Made by a program: the position numbers and the translations under genes. A DNA stretch of 64,000 bases, from NCBI GenBank assembly GCA_965219515.1, contig OZ244776.1:372001-436000 (forward strand). The letters run 5' to 3'. Shown here piece after piece: positions 1 through 9,083 of this stretch. Positions within the stretch are counted from its first letter, which is position 1, and every line of letters starts with the position of its first letter. The notes beneath the pieces are model-generated. The model was given only the letters and a program-made list of their open reading frames with translations, had not been told where the DNA came from and ran no database searches. The DNA is from Ilyomonas sp965219515. Its GTDB lineage: Bacteria > Bacteroidota > Bacteroidia > Chitinophagales > Chitinophagaceae.

Positions 1-904
1 GTATAAATTAGACGAAAACGATAAAGTAGCCAATGGCGCATTGCCCGAAAAAATTGTAACCGGCTTGATCAACCGGCATCATCACAGCTCCAAATCAATA
101 GCCGTAGATAATGATGGCAATTTGTATGTAAACATCGGCGCGCCATCTAATATATGTGCGCAAAAAGGAAACGACAAACTGGGGCAAATGCCTTGCCCGC
201 TTCTTGATTCTACCGGCGGCATCTGGAAGTTTAAGGCAGACAAACTGAACCAGACGTATGGCGACGGCATTCGCTACACCACCGGGCTTCGCAATGTGGT
301 GGGTCTCGACTGGAACGATGTAACCAATTCGTTGTTTGTCATGCAGCACGGGCGAGATAATCTTAGCACCACTTTTCCCGCTTTATATACGCCCGAGCAA
401 AGCGCGGAACTGCCCGCCGAATGTATGTATGAGTTGCATAACGGCGACAATGCCGGATGGCCGTACATGTATTATGACGAGTTTCAGCATAAAAAACTGG
501 TGTGCCCCGAATATGGCGGCGATGGTAAAAAAGAAGCCGACAGCAAATACATCAGCCCGGTGGTAGCGTTTCCCGGCCACATGGCGCCCGACGGCCTGTT
601 GTTTTACACCGGCAATATGTTTCCCGAAAAATATAAGAATGGCGCATTCGTTGCTTTTCACGGCTCGTGGAACCGCGCCCCGGAACCGCAGAAAGGTTAT
701 TTTGTTGCCTTTGTTCCTTTTGAAAATGGCAAACCAAGCGGCGACTGGGAAATTTTTGCTGATAACTTTGCCGGCGGACCCGAGTTTATGCAGCCCGGCA
801 ATGCCAAGCATCGCCCGTGTGGACTGGCGCAGGGCCCCGACGGCTCTTTATATGTAACCGACGATTCGGGTGGAAACATTTATCGCATCATGTATAGCAA
901 ATAG
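1..904 (+). CDS. Sorbosone/pyranose dehydrogenase-like protein (5' truncated)
   Basis: The reading frame is open from base 2, so the start lies outside the window and only the C-terminal 300 residues are present. The sequence resembles the glucose/sorbosone dehydrogenase six-bladed propeller family (PQQ-type sugar or pyranose dehydrogenases). Visible family-like stretches are the GLRNVVGLDW segment, NGDNAGWPY, the FPGHMAPDGLLFY segment, HGSWNR and a final GPDGSLYVTDD blade. These enzymes oxidise sugars outside the cytoplasm and pass electrons to a quinone or cytochrome. A small c-type cytochrome gene starts 10 bases downstream, which fits a dehydrogenase-cytochrome pair. The substrate cannot be told from this fragment. 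The family call is confident; use of PQQ is inferred from the family. Confidence 0.85.
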   Translation, partial: YKLDENDKVANGALPEKIVTGLINRHHHSSKSIAVDNDGNLYVNIGAPSNICAQKGNDKLGQMPCPLLDSTGGIWKFKADKLNQTYGDGIRYTTGLRNVVGLDWNDVTNSLFVMQHGRDNLSTTFPALYTPEQSAELPAECMYELHNGDNAGWPYMYYDEFQHKKLVCPEYGGDGKKEADSKYISPVVAFPGHMAPDGLLFYTGNMFPEKYKNGAFVAFHGSWNRAPEPQKGYFVAFVPFENGKPSGDWEIFADNFAGGPEFMQPGNAKHRPCGLAQGPDGSLYVTDDSGGNIYRIMYSK

Positions 905-914
905 CAGCACCGTT

Positions 915-1316
915 ATGAAGAAGTTTTTTTTATCGGTCATATTATCAGCCATTGTTTTGTACGGGTTTGCGCAGACAAAATCACCGGCTGCCGCAGGAAA
1001 AGACATTTATACAAAGTATTGTCTTACCTGTCATCAGCAGGATGGCAAAGGCGTTCCTCGTCTTAACCCGCCGCTGCTTCATACCTCTTACGTTACCGGT
1101 GATAAAAAAACGCTGATTACCTGGGTGCTGAAAGGCAGCGGCGAAGAAAAAGTGCCGATAGACGGCAACTATTACAACAACAATATGCCGCCGCAGAACT
1201 TTTTAAAAGACGACGAAATGGCGAAGGTGCTCACGTACATACGCAGCAGCTTTGGCAACAAAGCCAGTGCCGTTTCTGCTGCCGATGTAAAGGCGGTGCG
1301 GGCTGAGGCAAAATAA
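915..1316 (+). CDS. Secreted c-type cytochrome (class I)
   Basis: This 133-residue protein has an N-terminal signal peptide (KKFFLSVILSAIVLYGFAQ) and then a mono-heme domain. The heme-binding CLTCH motif sits at about residue 38, followed by DGKGVPRLNPPL, and a likely axial methionine lies in NNNMPPQNF. I chose the ATG at 915 because the signal peptide begins there; an upstream in-frame start at 870 would overlap the preceding gene and add a non-signal extension. The gene is 10 bases behind the sugar dehydrogenase and probably co-transcribed, so it likely accepts electrons from it in the periplasm. C-terminal residues are alanine-rich and low in complexity. Confidence 0.9.
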   Translation: MKKFFLSVILSAIVLYGFAQTKSPAAAGKDIYTKYCLTCHQQDGKGVPRLNPPLLHTSYVTGDKKTLITWVLKGSGEEKVPIDGNYYNNNMPPQNFLKDDEMAKVLTYIRSSFGNKASAVSAADVKAVRAEAK

Positions 1317-1603
1317 GCGCCGGTACCATTATTTTTTTAAAACGTGTTTGTATGATTGTCTTATTAAGAAAGCAATGATGCAGGCACGTTTTGTGTTTCT
1401 GAATTATGAAATTGTTTGATGTGGTGATGTGGTGATTTTGAAATCCTGAAAGCTAAGATGAGATATTGTTTCAATAACAAGATTGAGGCTGATTTATGAT
1501 TCAGATGATATAAAATGGCCATTGGTTTGTGTTGTAAAAATCCGGGAAAGGTTGATAGAACGAGGACATTAAAGTTTAAAAAAAAAGTAATTGGCATTGC
1601 TGT

Positions 1604-1717
1604 TCGTTACTGCGAGCCATGCGAAGCAGTCTGTGCTAAGAAAGGAATCCGGTTTTCCATTCACAATCCTGATACAAATCGAACCACAGTATTGCTTCGC
1701 TTTGCCCGTAACGACGT
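1604..1717. repeat. Imperfect inverted repeat (GCGAAGCA type)
   Basis: The left arm (1604-1636) contains CGTTACTGCGAG and GCGAAGCAGT, and the right arm (1684-1717) carries the reverse complement of CGTTACGGGCAAAGCGAAGCA. The arms share about 20 matching bases with a spacer near 48 bases. A better preserved member of the same family lies at 60711-60841. No transposase is nearby, so it is either a non-autonomous mobile element or a repeated extragenic palindrome. Confidence 0.6.
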
Positions 1718-1966
1718 TGTTATATTTCTCCTGTCCATTAGGCCGAAAACACCAACTATTCATCTTCAGTTATCATACGTTTGATAACACTACCTGAAAA
1801 TGAAAACGATACGATCACCCTATCACCAAATCACCCCATCACTGATGCTGCTTTTTCCCGGCGCCTCCATGGTTTTCTTCATTATTTTAAACAACTCTTA
1901 AAAAAAACTTTAAAAAAGATTAAAATTTAATGAAAGTCCAATCTGTTTTTTCCTAATTTTACGCCG

Positions 1967-1985
1967 GCATGTAACCGTTACATGC
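1967..1985. promoter_or_regulatory. Perfect 9-bp palindrome, possible operator
   Basis: The sequence GCATGTAAC-C-GTTACATGC is a perfect inverted repeat with one central base. The TGTAAC/GTTACA half-sites resemble operators of LacI- or Crp-type regulators. There is no T-tract after it, so it is not a terminator. It lies about 350 bases before the large T9SS protein. The binding protein is unknown. Confidence 0.4.
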
Positions 1986-2336
1986 GTTCAAGAATCCGGT
2001 ATCAGTTTGGAATTTTTACCAAAACTAATAACAAGCCAACTGATGATTTTGCCAATGTTCCTGTTTGTCATACAGGTTTACATCGGGAAAATTGCCAAAA
2101 ACCGGATAACAAATGATGACATGTTTACCTGTTTCCAATAACCTGATGCCATGTTTCCGCTTTCGGAATTATGTGGTAAACAGGAAATCCCGCTTTTTGT
2201 TTCATCCGTTTATTCAGGAAGCCCTGCGGCAAACCACCAAAATCTGATTGCATTGCTGTTCCCGGCAATAGGTCAGGTTCTCATATATTTTTTATTTATT
2301 TAAAATCTGATAACAACCAATTTCAAAAAAACATTT

Positions 2337-5300
2337 ATGAAAAAAATTCTTACACTTTGTTTTTTAATGGCTCTCGTATGCGCAAAAGGCTGGGGGCAGG
2401 TAGCAACAGCTACATGGCCATTAACCTCAAATGCCAATGCAACAGTTGCTGGTGGCATTAATGCTTTACCATTTAGCCGTGGAAGCGGATTAAACTTTAC
2501 TGGTTTTACTTCATCCGGTGCATCGAGTAACGGTTTTAGTAGCATAATTATCAATACAAGTAAATATTATCAATTTGCTGTTACACCTACCTCGACTAAT
2601 TCTTTTCATGTTTCAACTTTTTCATTTGACGCCCGTGCCACAAACAACACGGGTTCCTTTTTGGGTTTTCTTTTTAATCTTACTTTGAATTATGAAGTAG
2701 ATTATTTAATTTCTTCAACGGGAACCGGAACAGATAATGATTTTTATTTTAATTCAAATGGTTCTACAACTGGCAGTATATCTGGTAATGGTAGTATATC
2801 ACTTAATATTGCTGTTGATGATAATATTGCTGAAGGCTCCACTGTATATTTTCGTATTTATCCTTACGGAGGTAGAAACGATAATACAACAAAATTTTTT
2901 ACCAAAAATGCGGTGATTAACGGCAATACTTTTATTGCTCCGGCAAATGATCTATGTTCAAATGCCACTCCTCTTGTTGTAGGCACTCCTTCAACCGGTA
3001 CAACAGTTAATGCTACGTTATCGAATTCAAGTTTTTTTTATAGTTCAGATGTCTGGTACAAATTTACAGCTTGCGGCACGGGAACAAACACAACAAGTGT
3101 TAGCCTCACAACTTCCAATCAGGATTTGGACATTTTCATTTTTGATGGCGGATGTCCTACCAATACAGGAACATATTTTAAATCTGGTATTGGTAGTTCT
3201 ACTACTTCAGAAACATCAAGTAATTTCAGCATAACAGCAGGACATACTTATTTGGTAAGAGTTGCCAAATCCAGCGGAACGTCTGGTAATTTTACCATCA
3301 ATCTTAATTCAACCACCATTGCTCCACCAACCTTTATTTTAACTTCCGGCGTAGGTTCAAATATACAAACGATTTGTAGCGGTTCTCCTATAACGCCAAT
3401 TAAATACACCGTTGGCAATTCTACTACTACTCCAACGGTAACTGGATTACCATCTGGAGTAACAGGTTCTTTAAGCGGAAGTGTTTTTACGATAAGTGGT
3501 GCGCCAACAGTAAGCGGTACATTTAATTATACCGTTTCTACATCTAATTCATGCGCCTTGGCAACAGCAACCGGAAAAATAACGGTAAACCCGGCGCCAA
3601 CCGCTTCGGTTTCCGCTGCTTCACCATCAGCCTGTGCAGGTAGCAGCGTAGCCGTTACGTTTAGCGGTACGCCCGGCGAAACCATTACTTATACGGTAGG
3701 CAGCGCAAGCTCATCCGTTACCATTAATGCGGCCGGCGACGCGCAAACCGTAAACACGCCCGCCAACCAGGGCAGTTATACTTATACCATTACCGGCGTA
3801 ACGCTGCCCGGCTCCACCTGCCCGGCGGTTATTACCGGCAGCCCGGTTACCGTTACCATCAATGCCCTGCCAGCGGTTGCCGCCATCAGCGGACCAGATT
3901 ATATTGCCGTAGGTGCAACGGGTAATTTTTCTGATGCTACTTCGGGCGGCGTTTGGTCAATAGACAATACCGCTTATGCCACGCTAAACAACCCGGCGGC
4001 AAATCCCGTAACGGTTTCCGGCGTAAGCGTAGGCGTACCAACGTTAACATATACATTTACAAACGCCAATGGCTGTAGCAATTCGGTTTCTAAATCTATA
4101 CAGGTGTTCGATAATACCATCACTTTATATCGCACCGTAGATAGTGGCATCGCAACTAACCCCGCCATCTGGGAAGTGCTTGGCCCCAACGGTTTTACGC
4201 CGGCAACCACTGCGCCAAACAACAGCAATAACATCCTGATTCGCCACAACGTAACGCTGCAAAATGCAGATTACAACGGTGCGGCCGGCACATCGCTCGC
4301 CATCACCAGCCATGAAGAAAATGGCATTACCGTACCGGGCAGCCTTATCATTGCGCCCAACCATTCGTTTGCCACGGCGGGCGGCGCCGATTTTGGCGGC
4401 AACTCCGTTACGTTGCAAAGCAATATAAACAGTACGGCCTCCATCGGGCAAATAACGGGCAGCCTCAGCGGCGCTACCAACGTAACGGCAGAGCGGTTCA
4501 TAGCAGGCAGGCGTGCGTGGCGTTTTCTGAGCGTGGCGGTGGTGAGCGGTCAGACCATCAACGAGGCATGGCAGGAGGGAGCCGTTCCCAACCCCGACAT
4601 CCACACGCGCAACAATCCGCGTCCGGGCTACGGCACCCAGATCACCTATGACAACAACACCGCCCACGGCTTTGACGTCAACCGCACCACCGCCCCGTCG
4701 CTGAAGACCTGGCTGGCTGCCAGCCGGTCATGGACCACGTCGGCACCCTTCACCAACACGACCAACATCAATGCCTACGGCGCTTACTGCATCTTCATCC
4801 GCGGCAGCCGCGCGGTGGACGTTTCCCTTGGCACTTCCGCTCCTGCCGATAACACCATCCTGCGCGCCACCGGCACCCTGCGTGTGGGCGGCTATACGCA
4901 GGATTACGTTACCACGGCGGGCAACTCCGTGCTGATCGGCAACCCCTACGCTTCCACAATAGACATCCTCAGCGTAATCAATAACAACGCGGGTGCCTTC
5001 ACCGCCGACAAGTTCCGCGTGTGGGATCCCGCCATTGCGGGCAAGTACGGCGTGGGCGGCTACATCACTTATACAAACGGCATCTTTGCACCCACCGCCC
5101 CTGCCACGCAGGTGAGCTATAGCGGGGGCACCTTTGCCCAGAGCGGTCAGGCGTTCATGCTCGAAGCCACCACCACGGGCAACACCCCGGTAGCCTTTGC
5201 GGAGAGCGACAAAGCGGCGGCGCAGGCAAACGTGTTTGGCAGGATGGCGCAGGGGCAGCCCCAGAAAGCCGCTTACCCGGCTGTCTATACCAACCTGATG

Positions 5301-6035
5301 GCGCAGGAAGACAACCACCTGTCGCTGATAGACGGCGTGGCGGCAGGCTTTGCGGGCAGGTTCTCGGCAAAGGTGGACGCCGGCGATGCCGGCAAGCTGC
5401 TCAACTTCAACGAGAACATCATGCTGGTGCGCGACAGCCAGTCGCTGGCCATCGAGCTGCGCCCGCTGCCCGCAGGTAACGATACGCTGTATTACAAGCT
5501 GCTGTACCTGGAAGCGCGTCCCTACGTGCTTCAGATCTTCACCGGACGGGTAAGAGAGAACATGCCGGTGCGTGGCTGGCTGACAGACAAATACCTGGGT
5601 ACACAGACGGAAGTAAACCTGAATGACACCACGCTGTATCATTTTACGGCAGGCAGCGATACGGCAAGCTACCGCAGCCGCTTCATGCTGGTGTTCAGCC
5701 GGTCGGCGAAGGCGGGCGTGATCGCCTCGCTGAGCGGCAGTGCGCAGGCGGGCAGCCTGTTGCCGGCGGCGGTGCAGGTGTACCCCAACCCGGTGCGGGG
5801 CGGCAGGGTAACGCTGCGGTACGGCGGACTGGCAGCGGGCAGCTACGGGGTGAGCGTGTACAGCAGGGCGGGACAGCCGCTGTATCAAAAACAGATCACG
5901 GCAGGTAAGGACGGGGCAGCGCAGAGCGAGACGCTTCGGCTGGGCAGCAGCCTGCCGCAGGGCAGCTACACGCTGACGCTCACCGACAGCAGCGGACGGG
6001 TGGTGTTCAGCGACAAGCTGGTGGTGGCAAGGTAA
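2337..6035 (+). CDS. Giant secreted multidomain protein with T9SS type A sorting domain
   Basis: This 1232-residue protein begins with a signal peptide (KKILTLCFLMALVCAKGWGQ). Residues about 25-195 form a beta-rich domain; about 205-325 resemble a pre-peptidase C-terminal-like domain (NDLCSNATPL at its start, DVWYKFTACG within). About 335-420, 420-510 and 515-590 look like Ig-type repeats. A long module (about 600-1140) follows, then a C-terminal T9SS type A sorting domain (VQVYPNP at about 1150, closing with GSYTLTLTDSSGRVVFSDKLVV). It should be exported by Sec, then through the type IX system, and end up on the surface or released. No catalytic domain is recognised; adhesion or matrix binding is a guess. 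Composition changes sharply: the first 1.2 kb is AT-rich while 4450-6035 is very GC-rich with quite different codon use, suggesting a mosaic origin. Confidence 0.9.
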   Translation: MKKILTLCFLMALVCAKGWGQVATATWPLTSNANATVAGGINALPFSRGSGLNFTGFTSSGASSNGFSSIIINTSKYYQFAVTPTSTNSFHVSTFSFDARATNNTGSFLGFLFNLTLNYEVDYLISSTGTGTDNDFYFNSNGSTTGSISGNGSISLNIAVDDNIAEGSTVYFRIYPYGGRNDNTTKFFTKNAVINGNTFIAPANDLCSNATPLVVGTPSTGTTVNATLSNSSFFYSSDVWYKFTACGTGTNTTSVSLTTSNQDLDIFIFDGGCPTNTGTYFKSGIGSSTTSETSSNFSITAGHTYLVRVAKSSGTSGNFTINLNSTTIAPPTFILTSGVGSNIQTICSGSPITPIKYTVGNSTTTPTVTGLPSGVTGSLSGSVFTISGAPTVSGTFNYTVSTSNSCALATATGKITVNPAPTASVSAASPSACAGSSVAVTFSGTPGETITYTVGSASSSVTINAAGDAQTVNTPANQGSYTYTITGVTLPGSTCPAVITGSPVTVTINALPAVAAISGPDYIAVGATGNFSDATSGGVWSIDNTAYATLNNPAANPVTVSGVSVGVPTLTYTFTNANGCSNSVSKSIQVFDNTITLYRTVDSGIATNPAIWEVLGPNGFTPATTAPNNSNNILIRHNVTLQNADYNGAAGTSLAITSHEENGITVPGSLIIAPNHSFATAGGADFGGNSVTLQSNINSTASIGQITGSLSGATNVTAERFIAGRRAWRFLSVAVVSGQTINEAWQEGAVPNPDIHTRNNPRPGYGTQITYDNNTAHGFDVNRTTAPSLKTWLAASRSWTTSAPFTNTTNINAYGAYCIFIRGSRAVDVSLGTSAPADNTILRATGTLRVGGYTQDYVTTAGNSVLIGNPYASTIDILSVINNNAGAFTADKFRVWDPAIAGKYGVGGYITYTNGIFAPTAPATQVSYSGGTFAQSGQAFMLEATTTGNTPVAFAESDKAAAQANVFGRMAQGQPQKAAYPAVYTNLMAQEDNHLSLIDGVAAGFAGRFSAKVDAGDAGKLLNFNENIMLVRDSQSLAIELRPLPAGNDTLYYKLLYLEARPYVLQIFTGRVRENMPVRGWLTDKYLGTQTEVNLNDTTLYHFTAGSDTASYRSRFMLVFSRSAKAGVIASLSGSAQAGSLLPAAVQVYPNPVRGGRVTLRYGGLAAGSYGVSVYSRAGQPLYQKQITAGKDGAAQSETLRLGSSLPQGSYTLTLTDSSGRVVFSDKLVVAR

Positions 6036-6100
6036 AGAGAGTGTGAGGTGTGGGATACAGCCTGCACCAGGATACAGTGACTGCTCACAGATCTACAATC

Positions 6101-6151
6101 ATAAATAAAAAGAAGCTGTCTCAAACACTGAGACAGCTTCTTTTTATTTAT
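6101..6151. terminator. Bidirectional intrinsic terminator, 22-bp perfect stem
   Basis: Arms at 6101-6122 and 6130-6151 are exact reverse complements around a 7-base loop (AAACACT). The GC-rich core AGAAGCTGTCTC is flanked by an A-tract on one side and a T-tract on the other, so it works in both directions. It sits between the convergent genes ending at 6035 (plus) and 6297 (minus). Confidence 0.9.
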
Positions 6152-6296
6152 GATAACATGCGGCTGTAATGCCATTGAATACTGAAAGCAGTTTGCCTCG
6201 TGTTATTAAAACGCAATGTCAGCTTATTCTCCTTGTCACGCCATTACCGTATGACACCATTACCACATCACGCCATGATACCATCACAATTATTTT

Positions 6297-8129
6297 TTAC
6301 CGATTTGCCTGTTTCATTTCGCCAACTTTAATAAAAGAAGGATGCGCTTCATCGTGCAAAACGGTGATTGTTTCTTTTATAAAATCCCCATTCTGCGCCG
6401 AAGGTATGTTCATAAACTGTTGCGGATTTCTATCCACCAAAGGAAACCAGCTACTTTGAATTTGTATCATCACTTTATGACCTTTTAAAAACGTATGCGC
6501 CACATCGTTCAGTTGCAGCTTTACATTTGTTGGTTTGTTTGGCGTAAAAACCTCCGGTTTTTCAAAGCTGCTGCGAAACTTGCCACGCAATACTTCTGCC
6601 CGAACCAACTGCTGTGTGCCATTGCTATCAGGTAAAACGTCAATTACCTTCACAATGAAATCTGCATCCGTACTGCTGAGGCTTACGGACAAATCAGCGG
6701 TTATCGGTCCCAATAAAGTCATGTCGTTCTGTAAAGTATCACTTTCATAATACAATACATCGCTGCGTTTGGAAGCAAATGCCTGATCGGCAGCCATGTA
6801 CTCATTCAGCCGGTCGTCACTGCGTTTATCAATGTAAGGAACCGGATTCGCCGGATCGGAAATGTATTCATCTTTACCTTCTGTTTTTCCTTTTTGCAAT
6901 AACAGTTGATGGTCTTTGGTCAGCCACCAGGTTGTTTGTTTTATTTCTTTCGGCGGCCATGTGGTAAACGTTTTCCAATCATTGCTGCCGGTAACAAAAA
7001 TGGTGGCTTCACCTGCGGTAAAATCATTCTTATCTTTCAGGTAATGATTAAAAAAATCAAATTCCATCTGCTGAAATGTTGCATTTAAATCCTGCCCGAA
7101 TTGATAGCCGGCAAAATGATTCCAGCTTTTTGCTTCCCATGCACCATGCGTCCAGGGCGCCATTACCAAACGATTGTCGTTGGTTTTATTTTGCTCTTCG
7201 ATGGCTTTATACGTATGCAATGCGCCCCACATATCTTCGGCATCAAACCAGCCGCCGACAACAAGTGTGGCGGGTTTAATATTTTGTAAATGCGGACGAA
7301 TGTTTCGTGCCTGCCAGAAGCTGTCTTTGGTATTGTGTGCTAAGTATTGATTCCAGATGTTGGCTTTGTTATGAAAGTATGAATCGTTGAAGTTGTGCAA
7401 GGCGCCGGTTTGCAGGTAAAAGTCATACACATCTGTAATGCTGATGCTTGAATCTACCTGCGGGTCCTGCTGCCTTGGCTCGTTTCGCGGCGCATCAAAA
7501 AAGTTTTCAAAAGAAAAATTATCCATCAGAAAAAAGGCGCCGCGGTGATAGGCATCATCACCTTCAAACTCATCGGTAACGGGCGCCTGCGGCGATACCG
7601 CTTTGATGGCCGGATGCGCGTTGGGCAAGGATGCCGTGGCATAAAAACCGGGATATGAAATGCCATAAATACCAACTTTACCGTTGTTGGGTTTTACGTT
7701 TTTAAGCAGCCAGTCTATCGTATCGTACGTATCGCTGCTTTCATCGGTTTGCGTATTGTTTTTCTTATTGTCAATGGCAGGCGTCATCTCATGAAACTGT
7801 CCTTCGCTTACATGCCTGCCACGCACATCCTGGTAAACAAAAATGTATTTCTCTTTTATAAAAAGATGATTGGGGCCGAGCCTGTGTGCATAATTATCTT
7901 CGCCATACGGCGCCACGGAATAAGGTGTTCGTTGTATCAAAAAAGGGTAAGACCGCGTGGTATCTTTTGGATAATAAACAGAAGTAAACAGCTTCACGCC
8001 ATCGCGCATGGAGATTTGATATTCTTTCTTGGTATAGTTATCTCTGATGTAAGCTGAATCGCTTTGTGAGGGCTGGGAGAAAGAAGTAATTGTAAAAATG
8101 ATGCAGATGATTGCGAAGACAAGTTTCAT
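6297..8129 (-). CDS. Secreted CocE/NonD-family alpha/beta hydrolase (S15-like)
   Basis: The 610-residue protein has a signal peptide ending near FSQ and an X-Pro dipeptidyl-peptidase (S15)/CocE architecture. The N-terminal part (about 40-330) is the alpha/beta hydrolase core with nucleophile motif GISYPG (near residue 158), a likely catalytic Asp in GGWFDAEDMW and a likely catalytic His in APWTHGAW. The C-terminal part (about 390-600) is the jelly-roll domain typical of this family. Members cleave esters, acyl bonds or X-Pro dipeptides; the substrate here is unknown. It is transcribed alone, converging on the large secreted protein. Confidence 0.88.
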   Translation of the reverse strand: MKLVFAIICIIFTITSFSQPSQSDSAYIRDNYTKKEYQISMRDGVKLFTSVYYPKDTTRSYPFLIQRTPYSVAPYGEDNYAHRLGPNHLFIKEKYIFVYQDVRGRHVSEGQFHEMTPAIDNKKNNTQTDESSDTYDTIDWLLKNVKPNNGKVGIYGISYPGFYATASLPNAHPAIKAVSPQAPVTDEFEGDDAYHRGAFFLMDNFSFENFFDAPRNEPRQQDPQVDSSISITDVYDFYLQTGALHNFNDSYFHNKANIWNQYLAHNTKDSFWQARNIRPHLQNIKPATLVVGGWFDAEDMWGALHTYKAIEEQNKTNDNRLVMAPWTHGAWEAKSWNHFAGYQFGQDLNATFQQMEFDFFNHYLKDKNDFTAGEATIFVTGSNDWKTFTTWPPKEIKQTTWWLTKDHQLLLQKGKTEGKDEYISDPANPVPYIDKRSDDRLNEYMAADQAFASKRSDVLYYESDTLQNDMTLLGPITADLSVSLSSTDADFIVKVIDVLPDSNGTQQLVRAEVLRGKFRSSFEKPEVFTPNKPTNVKLQLNDVAHTFLKGHKVMIQIQSSWFPLVDRNPQQFMNIPSAQNGDFIKETITVLHDEAHPSFIKVGEMKQANR

Positions 8130-8153
8130 GAATTAAAGGTAATTACGAAATAC

Positions 8154-8189
8154 AAAAGGCATGAGACAAATGTTATTTTTATGCCTTTT
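8154..8189 (-). terminator. Candidate hairpin terminator downstream of glpF
   Basis: A 9-bp inverted repeat AAAAGGCAT / ATGCCTTTT with an 18-base loop lies about 40 bases past the glpF stop on the minus strand. The loop is long and the T-tract short, so this is a weak terminator. It also lies upstream of the hydrolase start at 8129. Confidence 0.45.
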
Positions 8190-8226
8190 ATAAAACGATT
8201 CAAACAACCGATATTTATTTAGTCAA

Positions 8227-8931
8227 TCAATGAATCATCAGCCACAAATACGCCGCCGCAACCGCGCCCGCCACCGGCGCCAGCACCGGAATCCAGCTAT
8301 ACTTCCAGTCGCTGTCGCGCTTGCCTTTGATGGGCAAAACGGCGTGCATGATACGCGGACCCAAGTCTCTCGCCGGGTTAATAGCATAGCCCGTTCCGCC
8401 ACCTAAACTTAAGCCAATCGCCAGCACCACAAACGCCACCGGCAATGCGTCCAGCGCTCCCAAAATATCGGATGGCGCTACAATGTATAACACGGCAAGT
8501 ATGAAGATAAACGTGCCAATGAATTCCTGAATAAAATTATGCGCCGCGCTGCGGATGGAAGGCGCTGTGCAAAAGACAGCCAGCTTGGCATCGGCATCGG
8601 TTGTTTCATCAAAATGCTGATGATACGCCAGCCACACCAGCCACGACCCGGCCATGGCGCCGAGTAGTTGTACGCCTATGTAAGGCAACACCATGCCCCA
8701 CGAAAATTTGTGCGCGCATGCCAGTGCAATGGTAACGGCAGGGTTGAGATGTGCGCCGCTGTCTTTGGCAATAAAAACGCCCGTAAACACCGCCATCGCC
8801 CAGCCCACCGTAATGGCGATTAAACCACCGTTGAACCCTTTGGTTTTATGCAATACCACATTGGCAACTACGCCATCGCCTAAGGTGATTAAAACCGTAG
8901 TGCCGATAAATTCACTTAACAGGGGAGTCAT
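8227..8931 (-). CDS. glpF: Aquaglyceroporin / glycerol uptake facilitator
   Basis: The 234-residue MIP-family membrane channel has both half-helix motifs: HLNPAVT near residue 62 and YAINPARD near residue 186. The Asp after NPAR is the residue that distinguishes glycerol facilitators from water-only aquaporins. About six hydrophobic helices are visible. It would let glycerol enter across the inner membrane. It is the last gene of the minus-strand series glpK, glpD, glpF, so its role in glycerol uptake is well supported by context. A 139-base gap containing a repeat separates it from glpD. Confidence 0.93.
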   Translation of the reverse strand: MTPLLSEFIGTTVLITLGDGVVANVVLHKTKGFNGGLIAITVGWAMAVFTGVFIAKDSGAHLNPAVTIALACAHKFSWGMVLPYIGVQLLGAMAGSWLVWLAYHQHFDETTDADAKLAVFCTAPSIRSAAHNFIQEFIGTFIFILAVLYIVAPSDILGALDALPVAFVVLAIGLSLGGGTGYAINPARDLGPRIMHAVLPIKGKRDSDWKYSWIPVLAPVAGAVAAAYLWLMIH

Positions 8932-9007
8932 AGTATTTGGTTTATAGTAAGAAATCTAATTGTTGCCATTCATGTGAAAGAATTCGCGCTCAATATTTTT
9001 CTCTTCA

Positions 9008-9083
9008 CAGATAGCACGGATGACACGGATATTTTTGAAAGTGTCCAGAATTTTATCTGTGTCATCCGTATTATCTGTGAGAA
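9008..9083. repeat. Inverted CACAGAT-type repeat overlapping glpD 3' end
   Basis: The left arm (about 9008-9032) reads CACAGATAGCACGGATGACA and onward. The right arm (about 9055-9083) is its near reverse complement, with about 25 paired bases and few mismatches. The right arm runs into glpD and encodes its last four or five residues and stop codon. Related single arms occur near 10743-10815 and 14383-14415. Confidence 0.7.

Larger units (their letters stand above)
1317..2336. other. 1-kb intergenic region with degenerate repeats and a palindrome
   Basis: I see no convincing gene here. It contains an imperfect inverted repeat (1604-1717), AT-rich degenerate text resembling intergenic segments elsewhere in the window (1420-1510), a run of CATCAC/TATCAC words near 1815-1845, and a perfect 9-bp palindrome (1967-1985). 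Short open frames over 1515-1797 translate the repeat and look non-coding. The last part must hold the promoter and leader of the large secreted protein that begins at 2337. Confidence 0.6.

Noticed and set aside
383..811. A 142-codon frame antisense to the sugar dehydrogenase
   Set aside because: It lies entirely within a well-supported gene and shows no domain or coding logic.
1515..1797. Two short plus-strand open frames and one on the minus strand
   Set aside because: They translate a repeat (inverted GCGAAGCA element) and have no protein-like features.
4728..5888. A 386-codon open frame antisense to the T9SS cargo gene
   Set aside because: The region is GC-rich, which removes stop codons by chance; the translation is rich in Arg, His and Ala without any domain, and the plus-strand protein is clearly real.
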